Of a stretch of 64,000 nucleotides of DNA, positions 27,199-36,318 are shown in pieces. The notes beneath the pieces are model-generated. The model was not told the DNA's origin. It saw only the letters and a list, made by a program, of their open reading frames with translations, and searched no databases. Each line of letters begins with the position of its first letter. The stretch's first letter is position 1. Source of the stretch: JANRLL01 sp033762715 (lineage in GTDB: Bacteria > Pseudomonadota > Alphaproteobacteria > Rickettsiales > SXRF01); assembly GCA_033762715.1 (NCBI GenBank), contig JANRLL010000008.1:62001-126000 (forward strand). Direction: 5' to 3'. A program made the translations under genes and the position numbers.

Positions 27199-28819
27199 TC
27201 ATTACATACCAACTATAAGGTTGCAGTCTATGTGGCATATAATGTCTCATTACCGCTTCGCCATATTATTATTTATTGGCTTGGCGATTTTCATACAAGC
27301 ATCCCCTGCGTATGCGGATTATCCGCCACCGCAACCCCCCGGAGTGTGCACTACTAACCCGCAATATAATCCTGCGACTGATCCGGTAAATGGCATCATG
27401 ACCAGCATCGTCAATAACGTGCGGGCGGTCTTAAATCCAATACGTTTCCAAATGTATAATGGCATCATCACCAACACTGGCTTTAGAGCAGCCATTGGTG
27501 CCGCGGTTACTTTATATATCGCCGTATACGGTGCGCTATTTATGCTAGGCATGGTGCAGATGACTGTAAGCGATTTTACCCAGCGTATGGTCAAGGTCTC
27601 TATACTGGCGATATTGATTAACACCAGCTATTCCTGGGCCTTCTTTAATGGTGTTGTGGTCGAATTTTTTGAATCGGCCGTAGATGATCTCATCGCGGTT
27701 TCCACCCAGATTTCCATTGGCGGTATTAGTAATCCGGTTGTCGGCGGTGTAAGCGCAAGCGGCACTTCAACGCCATTTGCGATTTTAGATGGTGCCATTG
27801 CCAAAGCGCTATCGGCTAAAATGGCAGTAACGCTGCTTGCTATATTTTTCACCGGCCCATACGGCATATTGATCGGCGTATTACTGGTGATTGCCCTCGC
27901 GTGTTTTGTGAAGACACTGATGACCGCGGTGTGGGTGTATTTAATGGCCTTGGTCATGCGCACGTTGTTATTTGGTCTGGCGCCTATTTTTATTGGCTGC
28001 ATGTTATTCCAGCGCACATACCATTTGTTCCAAGGTTGGCGCAACCAGGTGGTGAACTCTTGTTTGCAGCCTATTTTGCTCTTTATCTTCTTTGCATTTT
28101 TCGTCGCGCTGATGTCGGCGGCCTTAAGTAACGTGACTAAAACGCCGGTTTGCTGGACGGAATCCATGGAGAATATGCGTGGTACGCCATTTTATATACA
28201 TTTCTGGCGCTTCCAAATACCCAAGACGCAATTCCCACAAAGCGATAGTGACTATGAAAACTATGGTGGTGGCTGGAGCTTTAGTGGTCCTGATGGCGCC
28301 AATACGACGCTTAATATGCCGGTATTCCCCGTGGATATTGTAGCGGTTCTGGTGTTCCTCATTTTGGCCGAGCTTGCGAGTCGTTTTAATAGTGTGGTGA
28401 CGCAGATCGCGATCGACCTATCGGGTGCGAGTGTGAACCTATCGAGTATGTCGAGCGATATGAAACAAATGTTTGATGCCGGTAAGAAAGGTGGACCTGA
28501 TGCAGGTGGTCGCGGCGGGCCTGGTGTTGCACCGGCGCCTACACAAGGCCAAGGACAGCAAGCAGCACCCACGCCATCCTCTAACTATGCTGCTCAAGCG
28601 GGCAGTATGGTGGGAGCGCGTCCGGGTAGCCCACCATCGGCACCTCCTAGCGCTGGCGGTGCAGCCGCAGGCGCGGCAGCAGGGGCTGGTTCGGGAAGTG
28701 GTACCGCTGGCGCCGCTACAGCAGCGGGCGGTGGCTCAGCAGCCACGCCGGCTTCCACAGGAGCAGGTGGGCAAAATGCAGGTGCACCGCCAGTAAATGT
28801 CAGGCCAACGCCCAAATAA
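27188..28819 (+). CDS. virB6: VirB6-family T4SS channel protein, copy 3, with low-complexity tail
   Basis: The third tandem VirB6. The likely start is ATG at 27230 (ATAAGG 9 bases upstream), giving MWHIMSHYRFAILLF and a signal ending in SPAYAD. The ATG at 27188 overlaps copy 2 and gives 543 residues. VirB6 helices span about residues 100-310. A C-terminal helix near 385-400 is followed by about 110 residues of Gly, Ala, Pro, Ser and Gln, a disordered tail not seen in the other two copies. The stop is 2 bases from the convergent gapR stop, so the virB operon ends here. Confidence 0.87.
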   Translation: MLTSHYIPTIRLQSMWHIMSHYRFAILLFIGLAIFIQASPAYADYPPPQPPGVCTTNPQYNPATDPVNGIMTSIVNNVRAVLNPIRFQMYNGIITNTGFRAAIGAAVTLYIAVYGALFMLGMVQMTVSDFTQRMVKVSILAILINTSYSWAFFNGVVVEFFESAVDDLIAVSTQISIGGISNPVVGGVSASGTSTPFAILDGAIAKALSAKMAVTLLAIFFTGPYGILIGVLLVIALACFVKTLMTAVWVYLMALVMRTLLFGLAPIFIGCMLFQRTYHLFQGWRNQVVNSCLQPILLFIFFAFFVALMSAALSNVTKTPVCWTESMENMRGTPFYIHFWRFQIPKTQFPQSDSDYENYGGGWSFSGPDGANTTLNMPVFPVDIVAVLVFLILAELASRFNSVVTQIAIDLSGASVNLSSMSSDMKQMFDAGKKGGPDAGGRGGPGVAPAPTQGQGQQAAPTPSSNYAAQAGSMVGARPGSPPSAPPSAGGAAAGAAAGAGSGSGTAGAATAAGGGSAATPASTGAGGQNAGAPPVNVRPTPK

Positions 28820-28821
28820 GA

Positions 28822-29097
28822 TTAAGCGGCTTCTTCATCCAATTCGGGAAGCATGCCCAACGCACGGCGATAGGTGTCGAGAACCGTTTCTTGTTCTTCG
28901 CGCTCGGATTCGTCCATTTTGCGCAACTTGATAATCTGGCGGATAGCTTTTACATCAAAGCCGTTGCCTTTTGCTTCAGCAAATACATCGCGTATATCAG
29001 CGCCAATGCCTGCTTTTTCTTCTTCCAGTTTTTCCACGCGTTGAATAATACCACGCAATTGTTCAACGGCGACACCGCCCACTCTGTTTTTAGCCAT
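28822..29097 (-). CDS. gapR: nucleoid-associated protein GapR (UPF0335/DUF2312)
   Basis: A 91-residue protein: GGVAVEQLRGIIQRVEKLEEEKAGIGADIRDVFAEAKGNGFDVKAIRQIIKLRK, the near-invariant GapR sequence in alphaproteobacteria, then an acidic tail. The Caulobacter homologue binds overtwisted DNA ahead of replication and transcription forks and helps topoisomerases. The central coiled coil (residues 10-50) mediates oligomerisation. It lies 9 bases downstream of the DAHP synthase gene and is probably co-transcribed with it. Confidence 0.96.
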   Translation of the reverse strand: MAKNRVGGVAVEQLRGIIQRVEKLEEEKAGIGADIRDVFAEAKGNGFDVKAIRQIIKLRKMDESEREEQETVLDTYRRALGMLPELDEEAA

Positions 29098-29106
29098 ACG
29101 ATACTC

Positions 29107-30474
29107 CTAGTGTTGTTTTTGCTTTTTTAAGGTTTCTGCAATCAGGAACGCAAGTTCTAGCGCCTGTGAGCCATTAAGGCGCGGGTCACAATGCGTGTGG
29201 TAGCGGTTGCTTAAATCCATCTCGGAGATGGCCTGCGCACCACCTAAACATTCCGTGACATCTTGTCCGGTCATTTCGAAATGCACACCGCCAGCAAAAC
29301 TGCCTTCTGATTTATGGATGGCGAAGAACTGACGCACTTCTGCCAGAATATCGGTAAATTTACGGGTTTTATAACCGTTGGGTGATTTGATGGTATTGCC
29401 ATGCATTGGATCGCACGACCAGACGACTGATTTGCCGGACGCTTTTACGGCGCGTACGAGTGGAGGCAATAATTCACCAATCTTCACGCAGCCCATACGC
29501 GCAATCAGTGTTAAACGGCCAGGTTCATTTTCTGGGTTCAATACATCGATGAGCTTGAGTAGGTTATCGATCGTCATGCTTGGGCCCACTTTTACGCCAA
29601 TAGGGTTGGCAATACCACGCATATATTCAACATGCGCTTCATCTGGCGAACGGGTACGATCACCGATCCACAGCATATGGGCGCTACCAGCATAAAATTT
29701 GCCATCTGTTTCATCGCGGCGCGTTAGCTGCTCTTCATAACGAAGCAACAGCGCCTCATGCGAGGTGTAGAAGCTTGCTTCTGCAAACTCTTCCACATCA
29801 TCGATGGGCAGGCGGCAGGCTTGAATAAAATCCAGGCAGTTATTGATATTCGATACCAGCTCTTCAAAGCGCTTGCCTTGCGAGGAGGAACTCACGAATT
29901 CCATGTTCCAGCGGTTGATTTGCTTCAACGAGGCATAGCCGCCACGCGCTAACGTGCGCAAGTAGTTAAGGGTTGCGGCTCCTTGATGATAGCCCTGCAG
30001 CAGGCGGTACGGATCGGGAGCGCGTCCTTCTGATTCAAATTCCATCGCATTGACCATATCCCCACGATAGGCAGGCAGTTCTAGGCCGTCTTTCTTTTCG
30101 GTGCTATCCGAGCGTGGTTTAGCAAATTGGCCGGCAATGCGGCCTACTTTAACTACCGGTACGCCTGCGCCATACATCAGCGCCATGGTCATTTGCAGCA
30201 ATACGCGGAAAAAATTGCGCAAATTAGCCTCGCTAAACTCGGCAAAACTCTCAGCGCAATCCCCACCTTGTAGCAAAAAGGCCTTACCCAGCGCGGCATC
30301 TGCTAATTCCCGTTTCAGGGCACGGCTTTCGCTGGCCGAGGTTAAGGTCGGCAATGTCGCAAGCTCATTTTCCACCCGCTCCAGCGCATTGCCGTCTTGG
30401 TATTCGGGCTGTTGCCGGATGGGTAGAGCGCGCCAACTATCGGGCGTCCATAAAGTAGTGCTATTGGTAGCCAT
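29107..30474 (-). CDS. class II 3-deoxy-7-phosphoheptulonate (DAHP) synthase
   Basis: Condenses phosphoenolpyruvate and erythrose 4-phosphate, the entry to the shikimate pathway. The 455-residue length and the opening W-x-P-x-SWR then LPIRQQPEY are typical of the plant-like type II family, not the AroF/G/H type. [25 protein letters not shown] and CDPMHGN (metal and substrate binding) are present. Together with the divergent pheA it points to phenylalanine synthesis. Confidence 0.95.
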   Translation of the reverse strand: MATNSTTLWTPDSWRALPIRQQPEYQDGNALERVENELATLPTLTSASESRALKRELADAALGKAFLLQGGDCAESFAEFSEANLRNFFRVLLQMTMALMYGAGVPVVKVGRIAGQFAKPRSDSTEKKDGLELPAYRGDMVNAMEFESEGRAPDPYRLLQGYHQGAATLNYLRTLARGGYASLKQINRWNMEFVSSSSQGKRFEELVSNINNCLDFIQACRLPIDDVEEFAEASFYTSHEALLLRYEEQLTRRDETDGKFYAGSAHMLWIGDRTRSPDEAHVEYMRGIANPIGVKVGPSMTIDNLLKLIDVLNPENEPGRLTLIARMGCVKIGELLPPLVRAVKASGKSVVWSCDPMHGNTIKSPNGYKTRKFTDILAEVRQFFAIHKSEGSFAGGVHFEMTGQDVTECLGGAQAISEMDLSNRYHTHCDPRLNGSQALELAFLIAETLKKQKQH

Positions 30475-30536
30475 TGCGTTAATTCAAAAACCTGTGTATG
30501 TGAAAGAGCATTATTATCTAGGGTTTTTGCCGCATT

Positions 30537-31412
30537 ATGTCCAGTACTACCGCTAAAAATATCGTTCTTGATCCTGAAAATACCATCGCTTTCATGGGGG
30601 TGGAGGGCGCAAATGCTGATTTAGCCTGCCGTCAGGCTCAGCCCTATATGCATACGCTGCCATGCCCATCCTTTGAGGATGTGTTTGAAGCAGTCAGTAA
30701 TGGATCGGCTAAATTAGGCATGATTCCGGTAGAAAATTCGCAGGCTGGGCGCGTGGCCGAGATTCATAACCTATTGCCCAGAACCAATTTACATATTGTG
30801 GGCGAGTATTTCCAACAAATCGAGCATTACCTAATGGCACCTGCCGGAGCGACATTGGAAACCGTTAAAGACGTCTATTCCCATCCGCAAGGCTTACTGC
30901 AATGCCGTGAGCATTTGCGTGAATTAGGCGTAACCACACATGCCCATTCCAATACGGCGCAAGCGGCAGCCGATGTCGCCAAATGGGGTGATGTCAGCAA
31001 AGCAGCGATCGCATCACCCTTAGCAGCAGAGCTTTACGGCCTTACGGTGCTAAAAGAACACATGCAGGATGCGGAAAATAACACGACGGTATTTATTGTT
31101 ATCTCGCGCGAACCGGCCGATCCAGATCCAGAAAAAAACCGCGTGCTTACCACCTTACTCTTTACTGTGCGCAATATTCCGGCGGCGCTGTATAAATCGT
31201 TGGGCGGTTTTGCGACCAACAATATCAATATTGTAAAACTAGAAAGCTATATCCCAGGCGGTATGGCGCGTGACGCTGCTCAGTTCTTCCTCATTCTGGA
31301 AGGGCACCCTAGCCAAAAGCCCGTACAGCAAGCGTTGGAAGAGCTCGGTTTTTACTGTAAAAAAGTGCGTGTGTTGGGTGTTTATCCAGCCGATAAGCAG
31401 CGCTTCAGCTAA
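30537..31412 (+). CDS. pheA: prephenate dehydratase
   Basis: Converts prephenate to phenylpyruvate. The 291 residues comprise an N-terminal dehydratase domain (about 10-190) and a C-terminal ACT regulatory domain (about 200-285). MIPVENSQAGRV and the LES effector motif (VKLESYIPGG) are present. The catalytic motif, usually NTTRF, reads NTTVF here: the threonine is kept but the arginine is replaced by valine. There is no chorismate mutase domain, so it is the monofunctional type. It is divergent from the DAHP synthase gene. Confidence 0.93.
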   Translation: MSSTTAKNIVLDPENTIAFMGVEGANADLACRQAQPYMHTLPCPSFEDVFEAVSNGSAKLGMIPVENSQAGRVAEIHNLLPRTNLHIVGEYFQQIEHYLMAPAGATLETVKDVYSHPQGLLQCREHLRELGVTTHAHSNTAQAAADVAKWGDVSKAAIASPLAAELYGLTVLKEHMQDAENNTTVFIVISREPADPDPEKNRVLTTLLFTVRNIPAALYKSLGGFATNNINIVKLESYIPGGMARDAAQFFLILEGHPSQKPVQQALEELGFYCKKVRVLGVYPADKQRFS

Positions 31413-31413
31413 A

Positions 31414-32022
31414 TTATTTCCGTCCAATTTGTTCATCGATCATGGCCTTAAGCGGCGAATTAGCCGGCAATGAGCGATAAAGGCTTTTCATCGATTGCAT
31501 GGCTTCTTGCGTATGACCATCTTGCAACGCGCGAACCGCTAGAAAATAGCGTGCCTCGGGATTGGTTTTATCTTGTAGCAACACCATCTCGAGTGCTTTC
31601 TTCGCATCATCTGTCACCTGGCCCTGATGGCCATATATGATGGATTTCGCATAAGCTAAAATCAAAAGCGGATTGCCGCCAGAAAGCACGACAGCCTGTT
31701 TGAATGCGCGTTGTGCCGCATTCCACTGCTGGGCTTCGGCAAAGCTTTGGCCCAGGCGAATCCAGGCTTCCAGATTGTTTGGATTTTCTTTGATCTGTAC
31801 TTCGTCTTTTAAAATAGCCTCTTTAATGGCCGATAATTTTGCATCTTGTTGTGCGAGTAAAGGCACGATGTCAGGTGAGCCCAGCACCGCATATAAAGAA
31901 ACGCTACCGAGCGTAATGCTTGCGATAATGGCAGCGCATAAGGTTTTGTGTTGGCGGATGGGCCCGCATAGTACGCCCATGATAATGAGGGTAAGCGCGC
32001 CAAAAAGAAGATAGATACTCAT
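31414..32022 (-). CDS. ccmI: cytochrome c maturation protein CcmI-like (TPR)
   Basis: A 202-residue protein with two N-terminal membrane helices (about 3-20 and 28-48) and a periplasmic tetratricopeptide region: NPNNLEAWIRLGQSFAEAQQW, a second repeat, then NPEARYFLAVRALQDG. CcmI/CycH presents apocytochrome c to the haem lyase. It overlaps the start of the upstream CcmG-CcmH gene's stop by 4 bases and is the last ccm gene of the operon. Confidence 0.87.
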   Translation of the reverse strand: MSIYLLFGALTLIIMGVLCGPIRQHKTLCAAIIASITLGSVSLYAVLGSPDIVPLLAQQDAKLSAIKEAILKDEVQIKENPNNLEAWIRLGQSFAEAQQWNAAQRAFKQAVVLSGGNPLLILAYAKSIIYGHQGQVTDDAKKALEMVLLQDKTNPEARYFLAVRALQDGHTQEAMQSMKSLYRSLPANSPLKAMIDEQIGRK

Positions 32023-32918
32023 GCGATCTCCTTTGATGGGCTCTGACGCTTATAGCCTTTGAGTAGCCAGGCCAAGCCACCTGCGAGAATCAAGATTGGC
32101 GCCAACCATAAAAGCCAGGTAGTAGGCGATAGAGGAGGGCGCATTAAAACACTGTCCCCATAATGGGCGCTAAGCATGGTTATGATCTGTTCGTCATTTT
32201 TACCCTGCACAATCTGTTCACGAATATAATTGCGCATATCATTGGCTACATCCGCGCGTGAATCGGCAATGGATTCGCCCTGACAAACCACACAACGGAT
32301 CGTATAAAAAAGTTGGCGCGCGCGCGCTTCTTCCTTTTCATCCAGTGTGCGTGATTTAAAAGAAGCGGTTGTAGTAACAGGTGTCAGCGCTGGTTGTTCA
32401 TTGGCGTGGCGTGCGACAAGTGTAGCAATTTCTTCCACCCATTTAGCATTGAGCGCCGTCTTTAAATGCAACAAAATACTACCATTGCGTGCGATAACAA
32501 AGGTTTCGGGCACACCCGTTAAACCAAGCCCAACTGTGGTTTTGCCCCCCATATCTAGTCCTACGGCTTGGTAGGGGTTGTCATTTTTGTCCAACCACTC
32601 CCTGATTTTATCAGGGGTATCTTTCCAGGCGATGCCGTAGAGCTTCACATGTTCTTTTTTGCTGAGTTCGAGGAGAAAGGGGTGTTCGACTTTGCAGGGC
32701 ACGCACCAAGAGGCAAAGACATTCAAAACAATGGCGCCATTTTGCCAGGCCGAGGCATCTAGTCGCCGGTCTTGTTGATCGAGTATGGGAATAGAAAAAT
32801 TGCCAATGCTTTTCTCACCCTCGGCAAAAAGAACAGGTTCTTTGCTTCGGTTGAGCAGTGAAAAAGAAAGCCCTGCGATCAGTGCGAGCAATACACAAAA
32901 AGGCACAAAGCGAATCAT
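32019..32918 (-). CDS. CcmG-CcmH fusion, cytochrome c maturation
   Basis: One 299-residue frame contains two normally separate proteins. Residues 1-170 are CcmG/DsbE: an N-terminal anchor helix, a thioredoxin fold with the redox pair Cys72-Cys75 (WCVPC), and GVPETFVI. Residues 190-299 are CcmH/CycL: TIRCVVCQGESIADSRADVA with Cys209 and Cys212, then a C-terminal helix (about 268-287). A linker of about 20 residues joins them. Both reduce the apocytochrome haem-binding cysteines in the periplasm. It overlaps ccmF by 4 bases and ccmI by 4. No frameshift is needed to join the halves. Confidence 0.9.
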   Translation of the reverse strand: MIRFVPFCVLLALIAGLSFSLLNRSKEPVLFAEGEKSIGNFSIPILDQQDRRLDASAWQNGAIVLNVFASWCVPCKVEHPFLLELSKKEHVKLYGIAWKDTPDKIREWLDKNDNPYQAVGLDMGGKTTVGLGLTGVPETFVIARNGSILLHLKTALNAKWVEEIATLVARHANEQPALTPVTTTASFKSRTLDEKEEARARQLFYTIRCVVCQGESIADSRADVANDMRNYIREQIVQGKNDEQIITMLSAHYGDSVLMRPPLSPTTWLLWLAPILILAGGLAWLLKGYKRQSPSKEIA

Positions 32919-34795
32919 GCTTTTCTCCTATGCTGAATAACCGACAGCAAGCCCGCGAAGGTTAGCAATAAAAATCCGATCCAAATAAAGCGGATGAGCG
33001 GCACATAATAGAGGCGAAGGTTGCGTTTGCTATCGTCTTCTTTCGAAGGTTCGCCAATCACGGTGTAAATATCGTAAAACCAGCTGGAATAAATGCCTGT
33101 TTCACTGGTTTTTTGATTGCTGATATCATAGGTGCGATATTCGGGATAAAGCGAGGTGATAGGCTCGTCATCGCGTGTGACGCGGATGGTAGCGCGCGTG
33201 GCCTGATGGTTGCCGGTATGCAGCGCTTCTTCACCCTCATACAACAAGCGATAGTTGTTAATAGCCACCTGATCGCCAGGTGTGATGAAGAGTTCTTTTT
33301 CCAGCTTCCATAAACTCACGCCTGTAATGCCGGCAATAAGTACTGCAACACCCACATGCCCAAAAAACACCGGCCATACGCGTTTAGCGTTCGTCGTCAC
33401 TAACCATTGCACGCTTGAAACCAGCAACCAGCTCGATAGGCCAAAACCGAAGGCAGCATATAAAATATGATTCTGCGAGGCCGCTAACGTAATAATCACC
33501 ACCACAAAGCAAACACCCATTGCCGGTTGCGATCTTCTCAATGCTTCAAATAAGCTCGCCTGTTTCCAGGGCATAAAAGGAGTTAAGCCTGCGGCCAAAA
33601 TAGGCAGGGACATCAGCCAGGGAATGGTTGCATTAAAATACGGCGCGCCGACGCTTAAATGCGTATCGAGCAACCAATCGGCAATAAGCGGATAAAGCGT
33701 GCCTAGCAACACCGTTGCGCAACTGCAGAGAATAAAGAGATTGTTGATAATGATCATGCCTTCACGTGAAGATACCTGCAGTGTCTCTGACTGCGGCAGA
33801 TGTTTTGCTTTCAGCGCGTAGAGCAGCAGCCCACTACCGATAGTCAGAGCAATATAGGCAAGAATAAATAATCCGCGGCTGGGATCGCTGGCAAAACTAT
33901 GTACCGACGTAAGCGCGCCTGAGCGCACCAGGAAGGTGCCAATTAAACTAAGCCCAAATGTAATGATCGACAGCAACACCACCCATTGCGCAAACAGCCC
34001 ACGTTTTTTCAATACAAGATTGGCATGTAGCAGCGCAGTGCCTGAAAGCCAAGGCAGCAAAGAAGCATTCTCGACCGGATCCCAAAACCACCAGCCGCCC
34101 CAACCTAATTCACGGTATGCCCACCAGCTGCCCAGGCCAATACCCAGCGTGAGGCTGCTCCAGGCAATCATAATCCATGGATGAATAGTAATCGCCCATT
34201 CGCGATCCGCACGCCCCGTAAGCAGCGCGGCAATGGCCAGAGAAAAGACCAGAGAGAAACCGACATAGCCAATATAGAGCAGCGGTGGATGTATCGCTAA
34301 AGCGATGTCTTGCAGAATAGGATTGAGCGTTTGGCCATCGAGCGGAGCGGGAAATTGCCGTTCAAATGGGCTGGATGTCATTAAGATAAACAGCAGAATG
34401 CCTGCGCTTAACGCTGCTTGGACGCTAGCAGTGGGGTGGGTGATGCTATTACCTGGATGCGCATATACAAATAACGTCCCAAACACGGAGAGTACTAGTA
34501 TCCATAGCAGCATGGATCCTTCATGATTGCCCCAGCTGCCGACGATTTTATACAAATCGGGCAGGGAGCGATTCGAATGGCTCATAACATTCACCACACT
34601 AAAATCAGAATCCAGCCGGAGGCAGATCAAGATAAAAAAGGCACTCACGATACATACTGTCTGAAGCGTGGCCGCCCGGGGAACAATCGGTGCCAGTAGA
34701 TTTTTATAATGCGGCTTCCATAGCAGATAGCTTGCCTGGAACAGGCTAATAAACAGTGCCAGAATGAGCGATAAGGTACCTAGTTCAGCGAGCAT
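32915..34795 (-). CDS. ccmF: haem lyase subunit CcmF
   Basis: A large polytopic protein that transfers haem from CcmE to apocytochrome c. The WWD haem motif WGGWWFWDPVENASLLPWL is near residues 230-248, and GTFLVRSGALTSVHSFASDP follows it. There are about 14-15 membrane helices with a soluble domain before the last. From the ATG at 34795 (MLAELGTLSLI) the length is 626 residues. An upstream frame to 34861 lies inside ccmE and is unlikely. The start overlaps ccmE by 11 bases. Confidence 0.95.
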   Translation of the reverse strand: MLAELGTLSLILALFISLFQASYLLWKPHYKNLLAPIVPRAATLQTVCIVSAFFILICLRLDSDFSVVNVMSHSNRSLPDLYKIVGSWGNHEGSMLLWILVLSVFGTLFVYAHPGNSITHPTASVQAALSAGILLFILMTSSPFERQFPAPLDGQTLNPILQDIALAIHPPLLYIGYVGFSLVFSLAIAALLTGRADREWAITIHPWIMIAWSSLTLGIGLGSWWAYRELGWGGWWFWDPVENASLLPWLSGTALLHANLVLKKRGLFAQWVVLLSIITFGLSLIGTFLVRSGALTSVHSFASDPSRGLFILAYIALTIGSGLLLYALKAKHLPQSETLQVSSREGMIIINNLFILCSCATVLLGTLYPLIADWLLDTHLSVGAPYFNATIPWLMSLPILAAGLTPFMPWKQASLFEALRRSQPAMGVCFVVVIITLAASQNHILYAAFGFGLSSWLLVSSVQWLVTTNAKRVWPVFFGHVGVAVLIAGITGVSLWKLEKELFITPGDQVAINNYRLLYEGEEALHTGNHQATRATIRVTRDDEPITSLYPEYRTYDISNQKTSETGIYSSWFYDIYTVIGEPSKEDDSKRNLRLYYVPLIRFIWIGFLLLTFAGLLSVIQHRRKA

Positions 34796-35225
34796 TTTCT
34801 TTCCATTGCCCTGATTTTTTAAGCGCATCAACGACTTCTTTAGGCATGTATTTTTCTTCATGCTTGGTAAGAATACGCGTGGCGGTGAATTGTTTTGCTG
34901 TCGTCAAGCGGCCCTCAGCGACCACGCCTTGCCCTTCTCGAAATAGGCTAGGCAGCATGCCTTGATAGGTAACGACGACGGAAGCGTTACCATCGGTCAG
35001 CTCAAACTGTATATGGTTGTCAGTGCCGTGCTTGAGTGTGCCTTCTTTAACCAGCCCACCCATGCGAATAATTTCATGCGCCGCAGGGTGTTTTTCCTGC
35101 AGATCGCTTGGCGCATAGAAAAACACAAGATTTTCCCGGAAGGCTTGCAGGATGAGTAGGGTGGCACCGAGCAAAAACACCAGGCTGATACTGATGAAAA
35201 TAAGGCGCTGATGCTTAGGTTTCAT
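34785..35225 (-). CDS. ccmE: haem chaperone CcmE
   Basis: A 146-residue periplasmic haem chaperone with an N-terminal membrane anchor (about 8-27). It has an OB-fold core (RMGGLVKEGTL, then VVVTYQGMLPSLFREGQGVVAEG) and the covalent haem-binding His122 in KHEEKYMP, with Tyr126. It overlaps ccmD and ccmF, consistent with one transcript. Confidence 0.96.
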   Translation of the reverse strand: MKPKHQRLIFISISLVFLLGATLLILQAFRENLVFFYAPSDLQEKHPAAHEIIRMGGLVKEGTLKHGTDNHIQFELTDGNASVVVTYQGMLPSLFREGQGVVAEGRLTTAKQFTATRILTKHEEKYMPKEVVDALKKSGQWKENAR

Positions 35226-35400
35226 CGTGCCGGTTACCTTGGAGTTGTGCCGCAGCTTTTTGATTGTTTTTCAGAGCGATAACGCTTGTAACCCCTAAAT
35301 ATACAAGAACAAGCGCCGCAATCGCATAGGCTGGCCATATATAGACAGCGAACTCGCTTGTACTGGGGTTTTGCGTTAAAACTTCTGTTAACTCTTTCAT
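35215..35400 (-). CDS. ccmD: haem exporter accessory protein CcmD
   Basis: A 61-residue protein with one membrane helix (about 19-40) ending in a basic, glutamine-rich tail, as in CcmD. Its place just before ccmE supports the name. It is the first gene of ccmD-ccmE-ccmF-ccmGH-ccmI. ccmA, ccmB and ccmC are not in the window. The intergenic region to virB8 (167 bases) must hold its promoter. Confidence 0.85.
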   Translation of the reverse strand: MKELTEVLTQNPSTSEFAVYIWPAYAIAALVLVYLGVTSVIALKNNQKAAAQLQGNRHDET

Positions 35401-35508
35401 GCTATAAGTCTATGGCTACTGCGGAATGGACGGAGATTTAACTGGGATAGACGCTTGGCGTCAAGTACAAAAAAATATTTAAATTCAATGAATTATTATA
35501 AAAACCCC

Positions 35509-35537
35509 TTGATTGGCCGATAAATATTTCATATCAT
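35509..35537 (+). promoter_or_regulatory. probable sigma-70 promoter of virB8
   Basis: TTGATT at 35509-35514 and TATCAT at 35532-35537 with a 17-base spacer, 30 bases before the virB8 ATG. The surrounding sequence is A/T-rich. Confidence 0.55.
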
Positions 35538-35567
35538 GGGTTTACGGAGCATGCATATACGAGTTCT

Positions 35568-36311
35568 ATGAGTAGATATCCCGAGATTTTACCCGAAGAA
35601 TCGGCGGAAATTGCCAATAAAATACGTAGTGGCGAATATTTTCGTGAAGCCATGTCTATGTATGATCTTATGGTCCATGACCATATGGCTGAGCGCTATT
35701 TCTATATCGTTATTACGGCCTTGTCCTGCCTAGTGCTTGCGATCTCTCTAGTAGCCATGCAATCGTTTTATCCGCTGCAACGTTCGGTCCCATTCCCTTA
35801 TTACGTTCAGGATATCGTGGATGATTATCCAACCATGCGCCCCCTGAAATATTATGGAGATGAAAAATCGGATACGGCGACGATGCGCTTTTTGGTAGAA
35901 AACTACATTACCGCGCGTGAAACCTACGATATCGAACATTTTGAACGCTACGTGAATACGGTGAAGCAGCATAGTGCTGATGAGGTATTTAAGCAGTTCC
36001 AGCAAGAGGTAGACCCCAGAAACCCAGATAGTCCTATCACGCTCTATCAGCGCCATTCAAAGCGCAGCGTCAACATCCTGAAGTTTTTTATTATCAGCGC
36101 TCCTGAAGAGGGTGACGAAAACAAGGACTATGTGGCAGAGGTCACGTATGAGGCAACGGTAGAATCGAAAAACGATATTCGCCGCTCGCGCTATGTGGCT
36201 ACCGTATCCTATAACTTTAGCGGCATTCAGCATGTTGAACAGCTGGATGAAGAAAATTCGAGATTTACGTTTAATTTTCAGGTAACACGTTATCAGACCA
36301 AACGATCATAG
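35568..36311 (+). CDS. virB8: type IV secretion protein VirB8
   Basis: A bitopic inner-membrane protein that nucleates T4SS assembly. The 247 residues comprise an acidic cytoplasmic head, one membrane helix (about 45-65), and a periplasmic NTF2-like domain with FLVENYITARETYD and a beta-rich end (YVAEVTYEATVE, RYVATVSYNFSG). It starts a plus-strand unit virB8-virB9-gpsA-nadA and is not joined to the virB3-virB6 cluster, about 7 kb away. Confidence 0.93.
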   Translation: MSRYPEILPEESAEIANKIRSGEYFREAMSMYDLMVHDHMAERYFYIVITALSCLVLAISLVAMQSFYPLQRSVPFPYYVQDIVDDYPTMRPLKYYGDEKSDTATMRFLVENYITARETYDIEHFERYVNTVKQHSADEVFKQFQQEVDPRNPDSPITLYQRHSKRSVNILKFFIISAPEEGDENKDYVAEVTYEATVESKNDIRRSRYVATVSYNFSGIQHVEQLDEENSRFTFNFQVTRYQTKRS

Positions 36312-36318
36312 GTGTATC

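Noticed and set aside
28594..28815. Antisense proline/alanine-rich frame opposite the third VirB6 tail
   Set aside because: It mirrors the GC-rich low-complexity tail and has no start signals.
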